Assembly (NCBI GenBank): GCA_964410965.1
Contig: CAYPIY010000003.1
Coordinates: 62,001-126,000 of the forward strand
Reading direction: 5' to 3'
DNA from: JBBIRG01 sp964410965
GTDB taxonomy: Bacteria > CLD3 > SB21 > JBBIRG01
Length of the DNA: 64,000 nucleotides
The notes under the pieces are model-generated. The model saw only the letters and a list, made by a program, of their open reading frames with translations. It had not been told where the DNA came from and ran no database searches. Numbering within the stretch: the first letter of the stretch is position 1; every line of letters begins with the position of its first letter. Position numbers and translations under genes: made by a program. Below are positions 26,125-35,611 of the stretch, piece by piece.

Positions 26125-26473
26125 ATTAATCCCCTGTAGTTTTGCAACTTTTTCAACGTATAGGAATATAATTCATGACTGATGATATTCAAAGGAATAA
26201 TTCAATCGTTCTCAAGCGTTATATCGGAACAATCCTGATTATGGGCATTCATCTATATTTTATTATTTGTCAATTTCTGGATTAAAATCTTGTTTTATTA
26301 GAATCATTTATATCGTTGACGGTTTTTATTTTGACTTACAACGCCCACGCAAAAGAATGTTGGGGACCCAAGGCTGTGTCTGTATCTATCGTGAAGTAAT
26401 TCTTACGCGTGGGAGAAACTTCCCAAAGCATCATCGAACCTACTCTTTTTTAGCAAGTGGTAAGGCAAATTCA
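26125..26473. other. Low-GC spacer with a 70-bp imperfect inverted repeat
   Basis: No gene is supported. The notable element is 26344-26413: CCCACGC (26344-26350) pairs with GCGTGGG (26407-26413) and AGAAT (26354-26358) with ATTCT (26399-26403), with three mismatched bases between the stems. The loop contains a second mirror-like element, TTGGG/CCCAA (26360-26371). It is GC-rich inside AT-rich flanks and could be a structured RNA, a small inverted-repeat element or an edge of inserted DNA. Confidence 0.45.
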
Positions 26474-27958
26474 TTATTTTTGTTCCTTAATCTTTTTTAG
26501 CGCTTTCTCAAATTCTTGACTAAACTCATCGTTGGTTGAATTTTTATCATACAAATCAATACATTTTTTATAGCAATCATAAGCTTTTTTATTATTGTTT
26601 TCAAACAATAATTCTCCGTATGAATAGTTCAGAAGGAATGAATTGGGATATTCACGCAACGCAAGTTCAAATATTTCAAACGATTCATTTTTCATTCCGT
26701 AATTCCGATATAGCTCTTTTCCAAGTTGATTGAATTCATTTTCATTTGAAAAATAATTGTCATTCCCTTTTAGTATAGGATAAGTTTTAAGTGCCTTTTC
26801 AAAACCACTGTGACCAATGATATATCCTAATTCTTTCGCAACTGATTTTTTAGGTAAGGAATATCCTTTCCCATATATTATATTAATTATTTCATTTGTG
26901 ATAGCGTAATCAAACTTAACACCAAGCTCAGTTCGATAATAATTGTTTTGAAAAAGAAGAATGTCAATAGAATCCTCAACAATTCTGGTCGAGTATGCTT
27001 TGTATCCATCTGTGCTTCCCCCATGACTTATTAACGTCAAGGTATCAGTGCCAACAATCCTGTCAGTAATCCACCAGCCATAGCCATAATACTGCCAATC
27101 TTTTATATGTCGTGTAAATATTAATTTGTACAAGTCCTTTGACAATAATTTTTGCGAAATAAAACATTCATTATTGAATTTGGCTAAATCTTCAACAGTT
27201 GTTAAAATACCTCCTGAGCCTTTTATAAGGGACATATCAATGTACGATGGATTCATATATCCTTCCAATAAGTGATACTCATAGCCATATGCCCTTTTTA
27301 CATCTATATCAAGGTTTTTATCATGTTTTGTGTTTTTCATTCCGAGAGGTATAAAAATTCTATCGTTAAGTAAATCCGCAAAATCCTTTTTTGTTACTTT
27401 TTCACAAATAATAGCGAGCAGATTATAAGCAATTCCGCTATATGCGAAACCCGTTCCGGGTTCAAATTTTAAATCAAGGTCTTTAATCAATGTTAAATAT
27501 TGGTCGTTATTATAAGACCAGCGTACAAGTTTTTTTGACAAGTTAGGTATAGCTCCATGATCTGGAATACCCGATGTATGGGTTAACATCTGATGTATAG
27601 TTGCTTTGTTTTTACCGGGACCGGAATAGCCGGGAATATATTTGTTTATTGTTGCATTTAAATCAATGACCCCATCGTTGACTAAAATTAATGTCATAAA
27701 AGCAGTAAACGATTTTCCGATAGAACCGGCTAAAAATTTAGTATCAATGGTATTTAGTATATTCCATTCCCTATTAGCTAATCCGAATGCATTTTCATAG
27801 ATAATATGCTCTCCTTTTTTAACCAGTACGGTACCATTGAATTGCCCGTTTTCAGCATAGGCACTCATCAAGTCATTGATCTTAAATTCTGTGCTTTGTG
27901 AGAATAAACTTAAACTGTTTAATAGTCCGATTAGAATAAGAACAGCGCTTTTTTTCAT
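26474..27958 (-). CDS. Secreted class C beta-lactamase-like serine hydrolase with C-terminal TPR region
   Basis: A 494-residue exported protein (signal peptide about 1-20). The serine beta-lactamase/PBP fold shows Ser79-Ile-Gly-Lys82 (SxxK), a Tyr171-Ser-Gly element where the family usually has YxN, and SHGGSTDGY as the KTG/HGG motif near 310. Residues after about 400 are helical TPR-like repeats (NQLGKELYRNYG, FEIFELALREYPNSF). It is more likely a peptidase/esterase of the FmtA/EstB type than an antibiotic-resistance enzyme. AAAGGAA precedes the ATG. Codon choice is strongly AT-biased compared with flanking core genes. Confidence 0.85.
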   Translation of the reverse strand: MKKSAVLILIGLLNSLSLFSQSTEFKINDLMSAYAENGQFNGTVLVKKGEHIIYENAFGLANREWNILNTIDTKFLAGSIGKSFTAFMTLILVNDGVIDLNATINKYIPGYSGPGKNKATIHQMLTHTSGIPDHGAIPNLSKKLVRWSYNNDQYLTLIKDLDLKFEPGTGFAYSGIAYNLLAIICEKVTKKDFADLLNDRIFIPLGMKNTKHDKNLDIDVKRAYGYEYHLLEGYMNPSYIDMSLIKGSGGILTTVEDLAKFNNECFISQKLLSKDLYKLIFTRHIKDWQYYGYGWWITDRIVGTDTLTLISHGGSTDGYKAYSTRIVEDSIDILLFQNNYYRTELGVKFDYAITNEIINIIYGKGYSLPKKSVAKELGYIIGHSGFEKALKTYPILKGNDNYFSNENEFNQLGKELYRNYGMKNESFEIFELALREYPNSFLLNYSYGELLFENNNKKAYDCYKKCIDLYDKNSTNDEFSQEFEKALKKIKEQK

Positions 27959-28048
27959 TTATAATTCCTTTCAAATTTAAGTCAAATAAAGAATGTAGTG
28001 GTCAATACTTCTCCTGAATTTTCCATAACGGTTGATGTTATGAGTACG

Positions 28049-28879
28049 TTATTTAGATGATTCATAGATGAGCGACTTTTTTTTCATGCTTCTTTCAAAT
28101 ATCGTAATATCAACAAAGTCATTAATCTGCTTAACAGAATCTTTTACTGCCTCAATTTCAGTTGGAGGAATATGCATTAATATTATTCTTTTAGGATGTA
28201 TATAATCCTCAGTAAACATCCTCTCTTCTTTTGTGCTCCAAAAACCATAAAAATTCGCTAACGCTAAATCTATTTTTTCTTTTTGCAACTGTAACTTTCC
28301 GAACCCGATAATCTCTGAACCATTATAATCTCCAGTATGAAATACTTTAAAACCATCAATATCGATTAAGTATCCAGCATTTTCAATTTGAGGGCGAGAG
28401 TCGTGTTGTATGAAAAAAGACCTGACTCTAATTCCGTTAATAATTGTGTCATTTTTCTCACGATTAATTTTATCTAATTCAACTATTTGATTCTTTATTT
28501 TTTTAAAGTTTGGATTTTTTAAGATTGCATTAGTCACCAGGGGCGGTCCTATCAGGATATTTTCTGAATTAGTATTCAGATAGGCAACCACCATCGAGTC
28601 ATTGAAATGATCTTCGTGGTTGTGCGTTATCATCATGAGATTTACATCATTAAATGGCGCCTCCTGCTTTATTATTTTTGATACTATAGAATCTGCAGGA
28701 GTTAAGTAAGTATTCCACCCCTTATTGAACAGAGCATCGATCAATATTTTCTTACCACTACTTTCAATCATAAACCCCGCATTAGCAATGTAGGTAACAT
28801 CAATTTTTTTTTGGCCAAAACAAGGTTGAAAAATTTGATTCGTTAACAACAAGAGCGAGAAACATACTATTTTTTTCAT
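28049..28879 (-). CDS. Secreted MBL-fold metallo-hydrolase
   Basis: A 276-residue protein with a signal peptide (about 1-22) and the metallo-beta-lactamase metal motif HNHEDH (about 84-89), ANAGFMIES near the start, HTGDYNGSE as the bridging Asp (about 180) and a late MHIPP histidine. This layout resembles UlaG/UPF0173-like hydrolases. The substrate is unknown. It is in the AT-rich block, same strand as its neighbours, 90 bp from the serine hydrolase gene. AGAGAAT is a weak Shine-Dalgarno. Confidence 0.85.
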   Translation of the reverse strand: MKKIVCFSLLLLTNQIFQPCFGQKKIDVTYIANAGFMIESSGKKILIDALFNKGWNTYLTPADSIVSKIIKQEAPFNDVNLMMITHNHEDHFNDSMVVAYLNTNSENILIGPPLVTNAILKNPNFKKIKNQIVELDKINREKNDTIINGIRVRSFFIQHDSRPQIENAGYLIDIDGFKVFHTGDYNGSEIIGFGKLQLQKEKIDLALANFYGFWSTKEERMFTEDYIHPKRIILMHIPPTEIEAVKDSVKQINDFVDITIFERSMKKKSLIYESSK

Positions 28880-29057
28880 TTTAATTATTCTCTTATTTAA
28901 TTAGTATTTAACATATCGCACTATATCGATTTTCTTTTATGGGCACAACTGCGCTCTTTAAAAAGTCAACTCAAACCTGTGTTGTACGTTCATATAACAT
29001 TTTTTACGTAGATGAGTCGAATAAAGCAAGCGTAAAATTTTATTAAATGCTCTCTTA

Positions 29058-29504
29058 TCATTTTACGTCTAATTCATCTGTTTTCCCTATGCCTAAAAGC
29101 CGCGCCGAAACCGCTCCGGAAATTGTCATCACCGTTACACTACATGCAAAATCAACAAACACAATTGCTTGAGAAAAATGGTTTGAAGAAGCATATAACC
29201 CAAAGTTTACCGAACCCCAAAATAGAAATGCGATTATAAATCCATATTTTAAACCTGAAGCGAAGGTTTTTGCACCCGACCATTTAATAACTGTCGTTAT
29301 AAGAAAGCCCATTGCAAACGATGTAACAAACATTGCCCATACAATAAGCTGGTCAGGCTCTCGTTGAAGTTGTTTCATGAAATCTTCTGATACAGCAGGA
29401 TGAGATTTGAAGAAGTCCTTTAAAAATACCAAATATGCAATAGTATGAAGCAAAAGATTAATTACTGTTGTAATTATGCCTGAAATGAGAAAATTTTTAT
29501 TCAT
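29058..29504 (-). CDS. Four-span inner-membrane protein, unrecognised
   Basis: 148 residues with four hydrophobic helices (about 8-27, 55-75, 85-105, 113-135) and short loops. It resembles the small DUF1761-type membrane proteins common in Bacteroidota, but I cannot name a family. GAAAG lies before ATG 29504. Part of the low-GC, same-strand block; no function can be inferred. Confidence 0.65.
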   Translation of the reverse strand: MNKNFLISGIITTVINLLLHTIAYLVFLKDFFKSHPAVSEDFMKQLQREPDQLIVWAMFVTSFAMGFLITTVIKWSGAKTFASGLKYGFIIAFLFWGSVNFGLYASSNHFSQAIVFVDFACSVTVMTISGAVSARLLGIGKTDELDVK

Positions 29505-29654
29505 AATGCTTTCAGTTAATTTTGAACTTACTCTGTTCGGTTTTCAGTTTCCCCGTTTATCTTAAAACATACTTTTTGGAATCACTTTCAAATTAGAACT
29601 GCGACAAAGCATGACGTATAACACTTATATAAACGCTGCAGATGTTAGAGTCTT

Positions 29655-30389
29655 TCATCCGTTTTTTATTGATTCACTATTATAAATCACCGGCGTCTTA
29701 AATTTCCATTTTTCCCACAGATCTTTATTTTTCAGAAGTTGAACCATAAAATCCGCGACGTTAATCCGGCTTGTTTTGCCCGCATTAAAAATCGGGCTTC
29801 TTAAGGGTGAAGGATGAACGCTGTATTCCGTGACCTCCGGTTCGTTATTCAATGTGTCGGGCCGTACGGCGACCCATTCAATACGGGGATGGTTGTGTCC
29901 CACTTTCTCAAGTAAGTATCCTAATGCCAGTTCATTATCTTTATGGGGCGGCAGGAATGCTCTCATCATCCGCATGATCAGTTCTTCCTTTTTATTGAAT
30001 GTCTCATTCTGTAATTTATTGATGCATGCGGTTGTGTTCATTAATACTATTTTGTATGTTTTATCGCCGGCAATTTCATTAATGATCGATACGACTTTGA
30101 TGAGCGCATCCGAAACAAGTGTGCGCGGTTTCCCGAATATTCCTTTTAATGTGATATTGTGCCCAAGACAAGAAATGACAGCGTCAACATCCTTCAGGTG
30201 TTGTTTTAGAATCTGATGATCCATGTCAAGGATGCTTGCTGTTATGATTTCGAGACTGCCGTCGTCTTTTAATAAATTAAATTTTTCCGCATTTCTTGTC
30301 AGCGCCTTAACCCGCATTCCGTGTTTTAATAATTGCATTACAACATTAAATCCGGTCGAGCCGTTCGCGCCTAAAACTAATACTCTCAT
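29655..30389 (-). CDS. NAD(P)-binding atypical short-chain reductase (NmrA/SDR_a5-like)
   Basis: After start M at 30389 the product has 244 residues beginning MRVLVLGANGSTGFNVV, a Rossmann GxxGxxG loop for NAD(P). It continues VKALTRNAEKFNLL and DAVISCLGHN, the layout of NmrA-like / atypical SDR proteins, which often sense redox state or reduce quinones. A YxxxK pair is not obvious, typical of the atypical group. GGAG lies 9 bases before ATG 30389; the longer frame to 30434 adds a non-conserved 15-residue lead. Confidence 0.8.
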   Translation of the reverse strand: MRVLVLGANGSTGFNVVMQLLKHGMRVKALTRNAEKFNLLKDDGSLEIITASILDMDHQILKQHLKDVDAVISCLGHNITLKGIFGKPRTLVSDALIKVVSIINEIAGDKTYKIVLMNTTACINKLQNETFNKKEELIMRMMRAFLPPHKDNELALGYLLEKVGHNHPRIEWVAVRPDTLNNEPEVTEYSVHPSPLRSPIFNAGKTSRINVADFMVQLLKNKDLWEKWKFKTPVIYNSESIKNG

Positions 30390-30502
30390 ATTTGAATTCT
30401 CCGCATAGTTCCTTTGATTAAAATGACAAATCAAGGACCGGTCACAATGACATCTTTAGTGCTTCAAAGTACTGTAATGTAAAACAACCTGATAAGCCCG
30501 TT

Positions 30503-30970
30503 TCAAAACTTCACATTCAGAGAAAAACACGCCGCGCCATTCGGGATCGCGCCGAACCCAACATCAAATCCCCGCTCGCGGTTATAGCGTTGAACGCAGC
30601 GTTTGGCATCGCATAATTGCCAGATGTAAATTCCTAATCCGGCCACACCCGCTGTCGCTACCGCAGCAATTTCTCCCCCGCTGAGTTTTTTATTATTTTT
30701 AGTCCATAGGTTATGGATATTACCATTCACATCTTCAATTTTGATTTTTGTGCGATTTTCGGTTATACCGATGACAACCCCGGCGCATACGGCTTCAGCC
30801 GCCATGATGCCGATCCCGCGCCATGTCTTGCCGGCATAGATCTGACCCATGCCCGGCGTTCCCAGCGACAGGATAACCCCCAGGCTTTCGTCTTTCTGAA
30901 TCTTTTGTTGCGCCCATGCCGGGAAAGTTATAATGACCGTCATCAATACGCTCAACATCATTTTTTTCAT
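30503..30970 (-). CDS. Small exported protein with two hydrophobic helices (DUF5683-like)
   Basis: 155 residues: signal peptide (about 1-20, cleavage after PAWA), then SLGTPGMGQIYAGKTWRGIGI, a TM2/DUF5683-like turn between helices, a second helix around residue 100, and a short aromatic C-terminus ending in VKF that could mark an outer-membrane-associated protein. The family assignment is tentative. AAAGGAG precedes ATG 30970. Base composition is again normal here, so this gene may mark the edge of the AT-rich block. Confidence 0.6.
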   Translation of the reverse strand: MKKMMLSVLMTVIITFPAWAQQKIQKDESLGVILSLGTPGMGQIYAGKTWRGIGIMAAEAVCAGVVIGITENRTKIKIEDVNGNIHNLWTKNNKKLSGGEIAAVATAGVAGLGIYIWQLCDAKRCVQRYNRERGFDVGFGAIPNGAACFSLNVKF

Positions 30971-31000
30971 TTTGACTCCTTTCAGATTTTTATGGAATGA

Positions 31001-32476
31001 TTACTTCAGTAATAAAAGTTTTCTTGAAATTTTATTATTACCGGCCTGCAGGTAATACATGTACGCTCCGCTGGCCTGTTCTGCCGCGTTCCACTGAACC
31101 TGATGCCGGCCGGCATACATCGCTTGATCCAGCAGAGTCGTCACTAATTGTCCGATGCTGTTATAAATTTTCAGGGAAACGATTTCATTCTCAGGTAAGC
31201 TAAATTCAATCGTTGTCGACGGATTAAACGGATTCGGATAATTCGGATACAACCGGAGTTTATTGGGAATATTGCCTTGATCTTCATCGATATGCACCGG
31301 TTGGGCAACTATAGTAAGTTTAAATATATCCGAGATTGAAACCATGGCCGTATCCGTGACTTTGATCTTAATATAAATATTACCTGTTGCTATCGGCGTA
31401 CCTGAGAATGTTCGTGTAAGAGAATCAAAACTCAGCCACGAAGGCAAAGGATTTCCGTTGCTTAACGTCGCTGAATATCGGAGTGTATGGTTTCCGTCAT
31501 CGTCTATGAAAATGCTGTCGGGTATTGTGTAGGTGAATAATTTTCCAACTGTATCTTTTTGATCAGGAATATAGTTTTTCAGGTATGGAATAAAATTGGA
31601 ATGATGCAAACTATCAATCAAACTGTCAATCCGAACCCAATGCACATGCGTATCCGAGTAATCGTATTTGGTGCCGGTGGTGTAGAATAAATATTTTTGA
31701 TCCGGAGAAACATAAGTCCCCCACATTCCAAGTCCGAAATTGATTTTGGCTCCCAATGATTTCGGATAGGTCCAGAAGTCACCCGCTTTCCGGAAACTGA
31801 CATATAAGCGGGAACTTATAGACACTATTATATTTGATTCATCTCTTGAAATATAAAAATCCAGTTCATCACCTCCTGAATTCAGCGGCAGGCCTAAACT
31901 GATTACGGTTGTATCCGATCCGTTAATATTCAGTTTGCACCAGTCGTTACCTCCGATACCCTGATTTGGTATTGACGAGATGTAATAAGTCCCGCTATTT
32001 GTTATTTGACAATAATGAGCCGAATTCAGGCCTCTAAAAATTCTTTGCGGTGCGCTCCACCCTGTTCCACTTCTGACTGAAAAATAGGTTTGATAATTCG
32101 TTACGGAATCCTGCAAATACATTGTATCCCCGGATACAGATAAAGCAGGAGCGATATAATTATCAAATAATATATATGGGCCTGACCAATGATCATTGTC
32201 AAATTTATAATACTTAATTTTTGCTCCGGTTATTGGAAAATAATTTCGAACCTCTGAATAATAAATTTCTTTACCATCATTTGTGATTGCTATTCGTTCA
32301 GCGTCAAATTTTCCTGCACTGACGGGCAGATTAAAAACTTTGGGAAATTTTCCGGGAACAGCCTGTCCAAGATAAAGACTGTCAGTCGGTAGAATTTGCG
32401 AATATGCGTCATTGCCCGATAACAAATTTATTGCCGATACTATTATCACGGCGAGGTATGATTTTATGTGTTTCAT
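31001..32476 (-). CDS. Secreted PD40-repeat protein with Ig-like domain and sorting tail (paralogue 1)
   Basis: A 491-residue secreted protein. Order: signal peptide (to about 26), a beta-propeller-like region with WD40/PD40 features (SPDQKYLFYTT), a He_PIG/cadherin-like Ig domain (about 325-395, PSWLSFDSLTRTFSGTP), and a C-terminal module starting NYPNPFNPSTTIEFSLP and ending SRKLLLLK. That module is the T9SS type-A / FlgD-like sorting domain. AGGTGA precedes ATG 32476. It is one of three head-to-tail paralogues; its Ig segment has diverged from the other two. The surface-exposure inference rests on the tail. Confidence 0.82.
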   Translation of the reverse strand: MKHIKSYLAVIIVSAINLLSGNDAYSQILPTDSLYLGQAVPGKFPKVFNLPVSAGKFDAERIAITNDGKEIYYSEVRNYFPITGAKIKYYKFDNDHWSGPYILFDNYIAPALSVSGDTMYLQDSVTNYQTYFSVRSGTGWSAPQRIFRGLNSAHYCQITNSGTYYISSIPNQGIGGNDWCKLNINGSDTTVISLGLPLNSGGDELDFYISRDESNIIVSISSRLYVSFRKAGDFWTYPKSLGAKINFGLGMWGTYVSPDQKYLFYTTGTKYDYSDTHVHWVRIDSLIDSLHHSNFIPYLKNYIPDQKDTVGKLFTYTIPDSIFIDDDGNHTLRYSATLSNGNPLPSWLSFDSLTRTFSGTPIATGNIYIKIKVTDTAMVSISDIFKLTIVAQPVHIDEDQGNIPNKLRLYPNYPNPFNPSTTIEFSLPENEIVSLKIYNSIGQLVTTLLDQAMYAGRHQVQWNAAEQASGAYMYYLQAGNNKISRKLLLLK

Positions 32477-32543
32477 TATTTCACCTGTTTTTAAATTCAA
32501 TGCTTTTACTTATTGCAGCAAGGTCATTATTTTGATTAGTTTT

Positions 32544-34028
32544 TCATTTCAACAACAACAGCTTTCTGGAAATTTTATTATTCCCCGTCCTCAAACAATA
32601 CATATACACTCCGCTGGCCTGATCTGCCGCGTTCCACTGAACCTGATGCCGACCGGGGTTCATCGCTTGATCCAGCAGAGTTGTTACTAATTGTCCGACG
32701 CTGTTATAAATTTTCAGGGAAACAAATTGATTTGCCGGCAAACTGAATTCGATCGTTGTAGACGGATTGAACGGATTCGGATAATTAGGGTACAACCGAA
32801 GTTTATTGGGAATACTTCCGTGATCATCATCGACATGAATTGGCTGCGGCACGATAGTAAGTTTAAATATATCTGAAACTGAAACCATAGCCGTATCGGT
32901 GGCTGTAACCCTTATATTCAGCGTTTCAGGAGCCGCTGGTATTCCTGAAAAAGATCCGGTCAGGGAATCAAAACTCAGCCACGAAGGCAAAGAGCTGCCG
33001 TTGCTTAAGGTCGCTGAAAACATCAGAGTATGGTTACCGTCATCATCAATGAAAATGCTGGCGGGTAATGTATAGGTATATAATTGCCCGACGGTATCTT
33101 TCTGATCGGGTATCAAGGCGTTAACATAAGGTTTGAAATTGGTATGCCTGAGACTATCGATAAAACTGGTAGAAACCCAGTAAATATCGTTGTTAGATAC
33201 AAAAGTCATGTACAATGTATCGGGCGTTATTTCACTGCCACATTCATCAAAAGGAGTATTGATTACATTACCCGGATTTTTTGGATTAGTCCAGGAACCA
33301 TCGCTTTTTTTATAGGAAATATATAAATCATTGCCTCCAAAACCGCCCGCACGGGTAGAATTGAATATAAAATAACTTTCATCGGGCGCAACATACGGAT
33401 TCCCATAGGCAACATTAGTATTAATGAGTGAAGGCAAAATAATCCTTGGCTGGTATGCGCCGTTTTCATATTTCGAATAACATATTCTACCTGGTGAGTT
33501 CTCAAAAAATATTGATCCGTCGGCCACAACACATGGATGATATTCATCACCGGATGTATTTAATGGCGTGCCGAGGTTGATTGGCTCACTCCATACTGAA
33601 TCGATTTTTTCACTATAGCATAAATCGGCTCCGCCAAACGATACAGGGGAATTGTAGGCATAATAGTAAACCCGCTGGCCGTTGGGTGAATAAATTGCTT
33701 CTTCGGCCGACCGCGTTTTTGAAAAAGAAACAGTATCGGGACTCGTCCAATGATTATTTTTATATTCTATGATCATAGTTCGTTTATTCGGCCAGTTCCC
33801 TATTGCAAATAGCATTTCTTTTCCATCCCGAGAGACGGTAATACCATATTCTGTCCTTCCTGTCAACGATATACGACCCGGGGCAAATATTTGGGGCATG
33901 TTTCCGGGACGGGATTGCCCAAAATACAAGCTGTCGGAGGGTATTGTCTGTGCAACTGTGATTTTGCTGAATATTGCAACATAGGCATATATCAGAAACG
34001 CAATTGATGATGTTGTGCTGTATTTCAT
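32544..34028 (-). CDS. Secreted PD40-repeat protein with Ig-like domain and sorting tail (paralogue 2)
   Basis: 494 residues with the same layout as its neighbours: signal peptide, propeller-like repeats (GISLTGRTEYGITVSRDGK, SPNGQRVYYY, APDESYFIF), Ig-like domain and NYPNPFNPST tail. The N-terminal and C-terminal parts differ from paralogue 3, but 335 bp covering the Ig domain are identical to it. AGGAT precedes ATG 34028. Only 77 bp separate it from paralogue 3 and 67 bp from paralogue 1, so the three may form one transcript. Confidence 0.82.
   Translation of the reverse strand: MKYSTTSSIAFLIYAYVAIFSKITVAQTIPSDSLYFGQSRPGNMPQIFAPGRISLTGRTEYGITVSRDGKEMLFAIGNWPNKRTMIIEYKNNHWTSPDTVSFSKTRSAEEAIYSPNGQRVYYYAYNSPVSFGGADLCYSEKIDSVWSEPINLGTPLNTSGDEYHPCVVADGSIFFENSPGRICYSKYENGAYQPRIILPSLINTNVAYGNPYVAPDESYFIFNSTRAGGFGGNDLYISYKKSDGSWTNPKNPGNVINTPFDECGSEITPDTLYMTFVSNNDIYWVSTSFIDSLRHTNFKPYVNALIPDQKDTVGQLYTYTLPASIFIDDDGNHTLMFSATLSNGSSLPSWLSFDSLTGSFSGIPAAPETLNIRVTATDTAMVSVSDIFKLTIVPQPIHVDDDHGSIPNKLRLYPNYPNPFNPSTTIEFSLPANQFVSLKIYNSVGQLVTTLLDQAMNPGRHQVQWNAADQASGVYMYCLRTGNNKISRKLLLLK
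32818..33152. repeat. 335-bp identical repeat, copy 1 (within paralogue 2)
   Basis: I compared this line by line with 34380-34714 at a constant offset of 1562 and found no difference in 335 bases, with mismatches immediately on both sides (32817/34379 and 33153/34715). It encodes the Ig-like domain plus the last part of the propeller. Sharp borders inside coding sequence suggest recent gene conversion rather than whole-gene duplication. Confidence 0.95.
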
Positions 34029-34105
34029 TTTTTTATCCTGGTGTTAAATGATCAATTTTTTGAATTTATTACTTTATTTAAGATAAAATTATGATCCGAT
34101 GTTTT

Positions 34106-35611
34106 TCATTTCAACAACAACAGCTTACTGGAAATTTTATTATTGCCGGCCTGCAGGCAATAGATATACACTCCGCTCGCATGACCAACCGCGTTCCACT
34201 GAACCTGATGCTTTCCGGCATTCATCGCCTGATCCAGCAGAGTCGTTACCAATTGTCCGTTACTGTTATAAATTTTCAGGGAAACGAATTCGCTCTCAGG
34301 CAGACTAAATTCTATCGTTGTTGAAGGATTAAACGGATTCGGGTAATTCGGATACAACCGATGCTTATTGAGAATACTGCCGTGATCATCATCGACATGA
34401 ATTGGCTGCGGCACGATAGTAAGTTTAAATATATCTGAAACTGAAACCATAGCCGTATCGGTGGCTGTAACCCTTATATTCAGCGTTTCAGGAGCCGCTG
34501 GTATTCCTGAAAAAGATCCGGTCAGGGAATCAAAACTCAGCCACGAAGGCAAAGAGCTGCCGTTGCTTAAGGTCGCTGAAAACATCAGAGTATGGTTACC
34601 GTCATCATCAATGAAAATGCTGGCGGGTAATGTATAGGTATATAATTGCCCGACGGTATCTTTCTGATCGGGTATCAAGGCGTTAACATAAGGTTTGAAA
34701 TTGGTATGCCTGAGGCTGTCAATAAAACCGGTAGATACCCAATACAAATCGCCGTTGGATCCATAGGTCATAAACTTTCCGTCAGGTGCTATGTCGCCGG
34801 AAGTTTCATCATTCGGGGTGTTGATTTTATTTCCGAGATTTTTAGGATTAGTCCATGTTCCGTTTGTTTTTTTATAGGAAATGTAGATATCGTTCTGACC
34901 AAAACCGCCAGCGCGGGTCGATTTCAGAATCATATAACTTTCATCAAGAGCCACGAACGGATCTCCCCACGTTTGAGTTGTATTGGCGTTATTTATCGGG
35001 TAGGGAAGAATTACGCGCGGCAGATAAGCCCCGTTCATATACTGGCATCGGGCGATTCTGCCATTATTCGTAGAGAAGAATATCGATGTGTCTCCAATGA
35101 TACATGAATGATACTGATAATCGGATGAATTATTTGGCGGATTTCCCAAGCTGACCGGATTACTCCAAACAGTATCATTCTTAACTGTATATGATAAATC
35201 AACCGCGCCGACCTGATTTAAAGCGCTAGTTGAATTAAAATAAAGCCGGTTACCGTTTAACGCAAAATGCGGTTCTGCGGTCAGTCGGCCGTTCGCGAAC
35301 GAGACGGTATCCGGAATTGTCCAGCTTCCGTTTTTGTATTCCGAAAACATGATAAACGGCGTTCCGGGATTGGGCCAGAACTCAATATAAAAATAGGCTG
35401 ATTTTCCATCGGGCGAAAACGTAATACATGGTTCGTTTCTTCCGGGCAGGGAAATAATTCCCGGCGCGAATACAATACCCGAATCACCCGGAGGAACCTG
35501 TCCAAAATATAGGCTGTCGGAGGGAATGGTTTGCGAATTTACATTCATACCAGAAATCATAAGTATTACGTATGCCAAAATGACAAGGGGCGCTGACTGA
35601 CTTTTTTTCAT
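34106..35611 (-). CDS. Secreted PD40-repeat protein with Ig-like domain and sorting tail (paralogue 3)
   Basis: 501 residues, first of the three in transcription order. Signal peptide (about 1-26), propeller repeats (TFSPDGKSAYFY, ALDESYMILKSTRAGGFGQNDIYISYK, the latter a PD40 signature), Ig-like domain and NYPNPFNPSTTIEFSLP tail. AGGAG precedes ATG 35611. The Ig domain is identical at DNA level to paralogue 2, whereas the propeller is only similar. A surface or secreted role is inferred from the tail; no enzymatic motif is seen. Confidence 0.82.
   Translation of the reverse strand: MKKSQSAPLVILAYVILMISGMNVNSQTIPSDSLYFGQVPPGDSGIVFAPGIISLPGRNEPCITFSPDGKSAYFYIEFWPNPGTPFIMFSEYKNGSWTIPDTVSFANGRLTAEPHFALNGNRLYFNSTSALNQVGAVDLSYTVKNDTVWSNPVSLGNPPNNSSDYQYHSCIIGDTSIFFSTNNGRIARCQYMNGAYLPRVILPYPINNANTTQTWGDPFVALDESYMILKSTRAGGFGQNDIYISYKKTNGTWTNPKNLGNKINTPNDETSGDIAPDGKFMTYGSNGDLYWVSTGFIDSLRHTNFKPYVNALIPDQKDTVGQLYTYTLPASIFIDDDGNHTLMFSATLSNGSSLPSWLSFDSLTGSFSGIPAAPETLNIRVTATDTAMVSVSDIFKLTIVPQPIHVDDDHGSILNKHRLYPNYPNPFNPSTTIEFSLPESEFVSLKIYNSNGQLVTTLLDQAMNAGKHQVQWNAVGHASGVYIYCLQAGNNKISSKLLLLK
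34380..34714. repeat. 335-bp identical repeat, copy 2 (within paralogue 3)
   Basis: Partner of the tract at 32818-33152 in the same orientation, 1562 bp apart and base-for-base identical. Flanks are diverged paralogous sequence, so the borders are abrupt. Confidence 0.95.

Noticed and set aside
26267..26500. 77-codon plus-strand frame across the inverted repeat
   Set aside because: It overlaps the 3' end of the serine hydrolase gene, has no ribosome binding site and crosses a structured element.
27959..29654. Possible integron attC sites in the gaps of the low-GC block
   Set aside because: GTTAT-like sequences are present, but no pair of core sites with a proper long imperfect hairpin could be built by eye.
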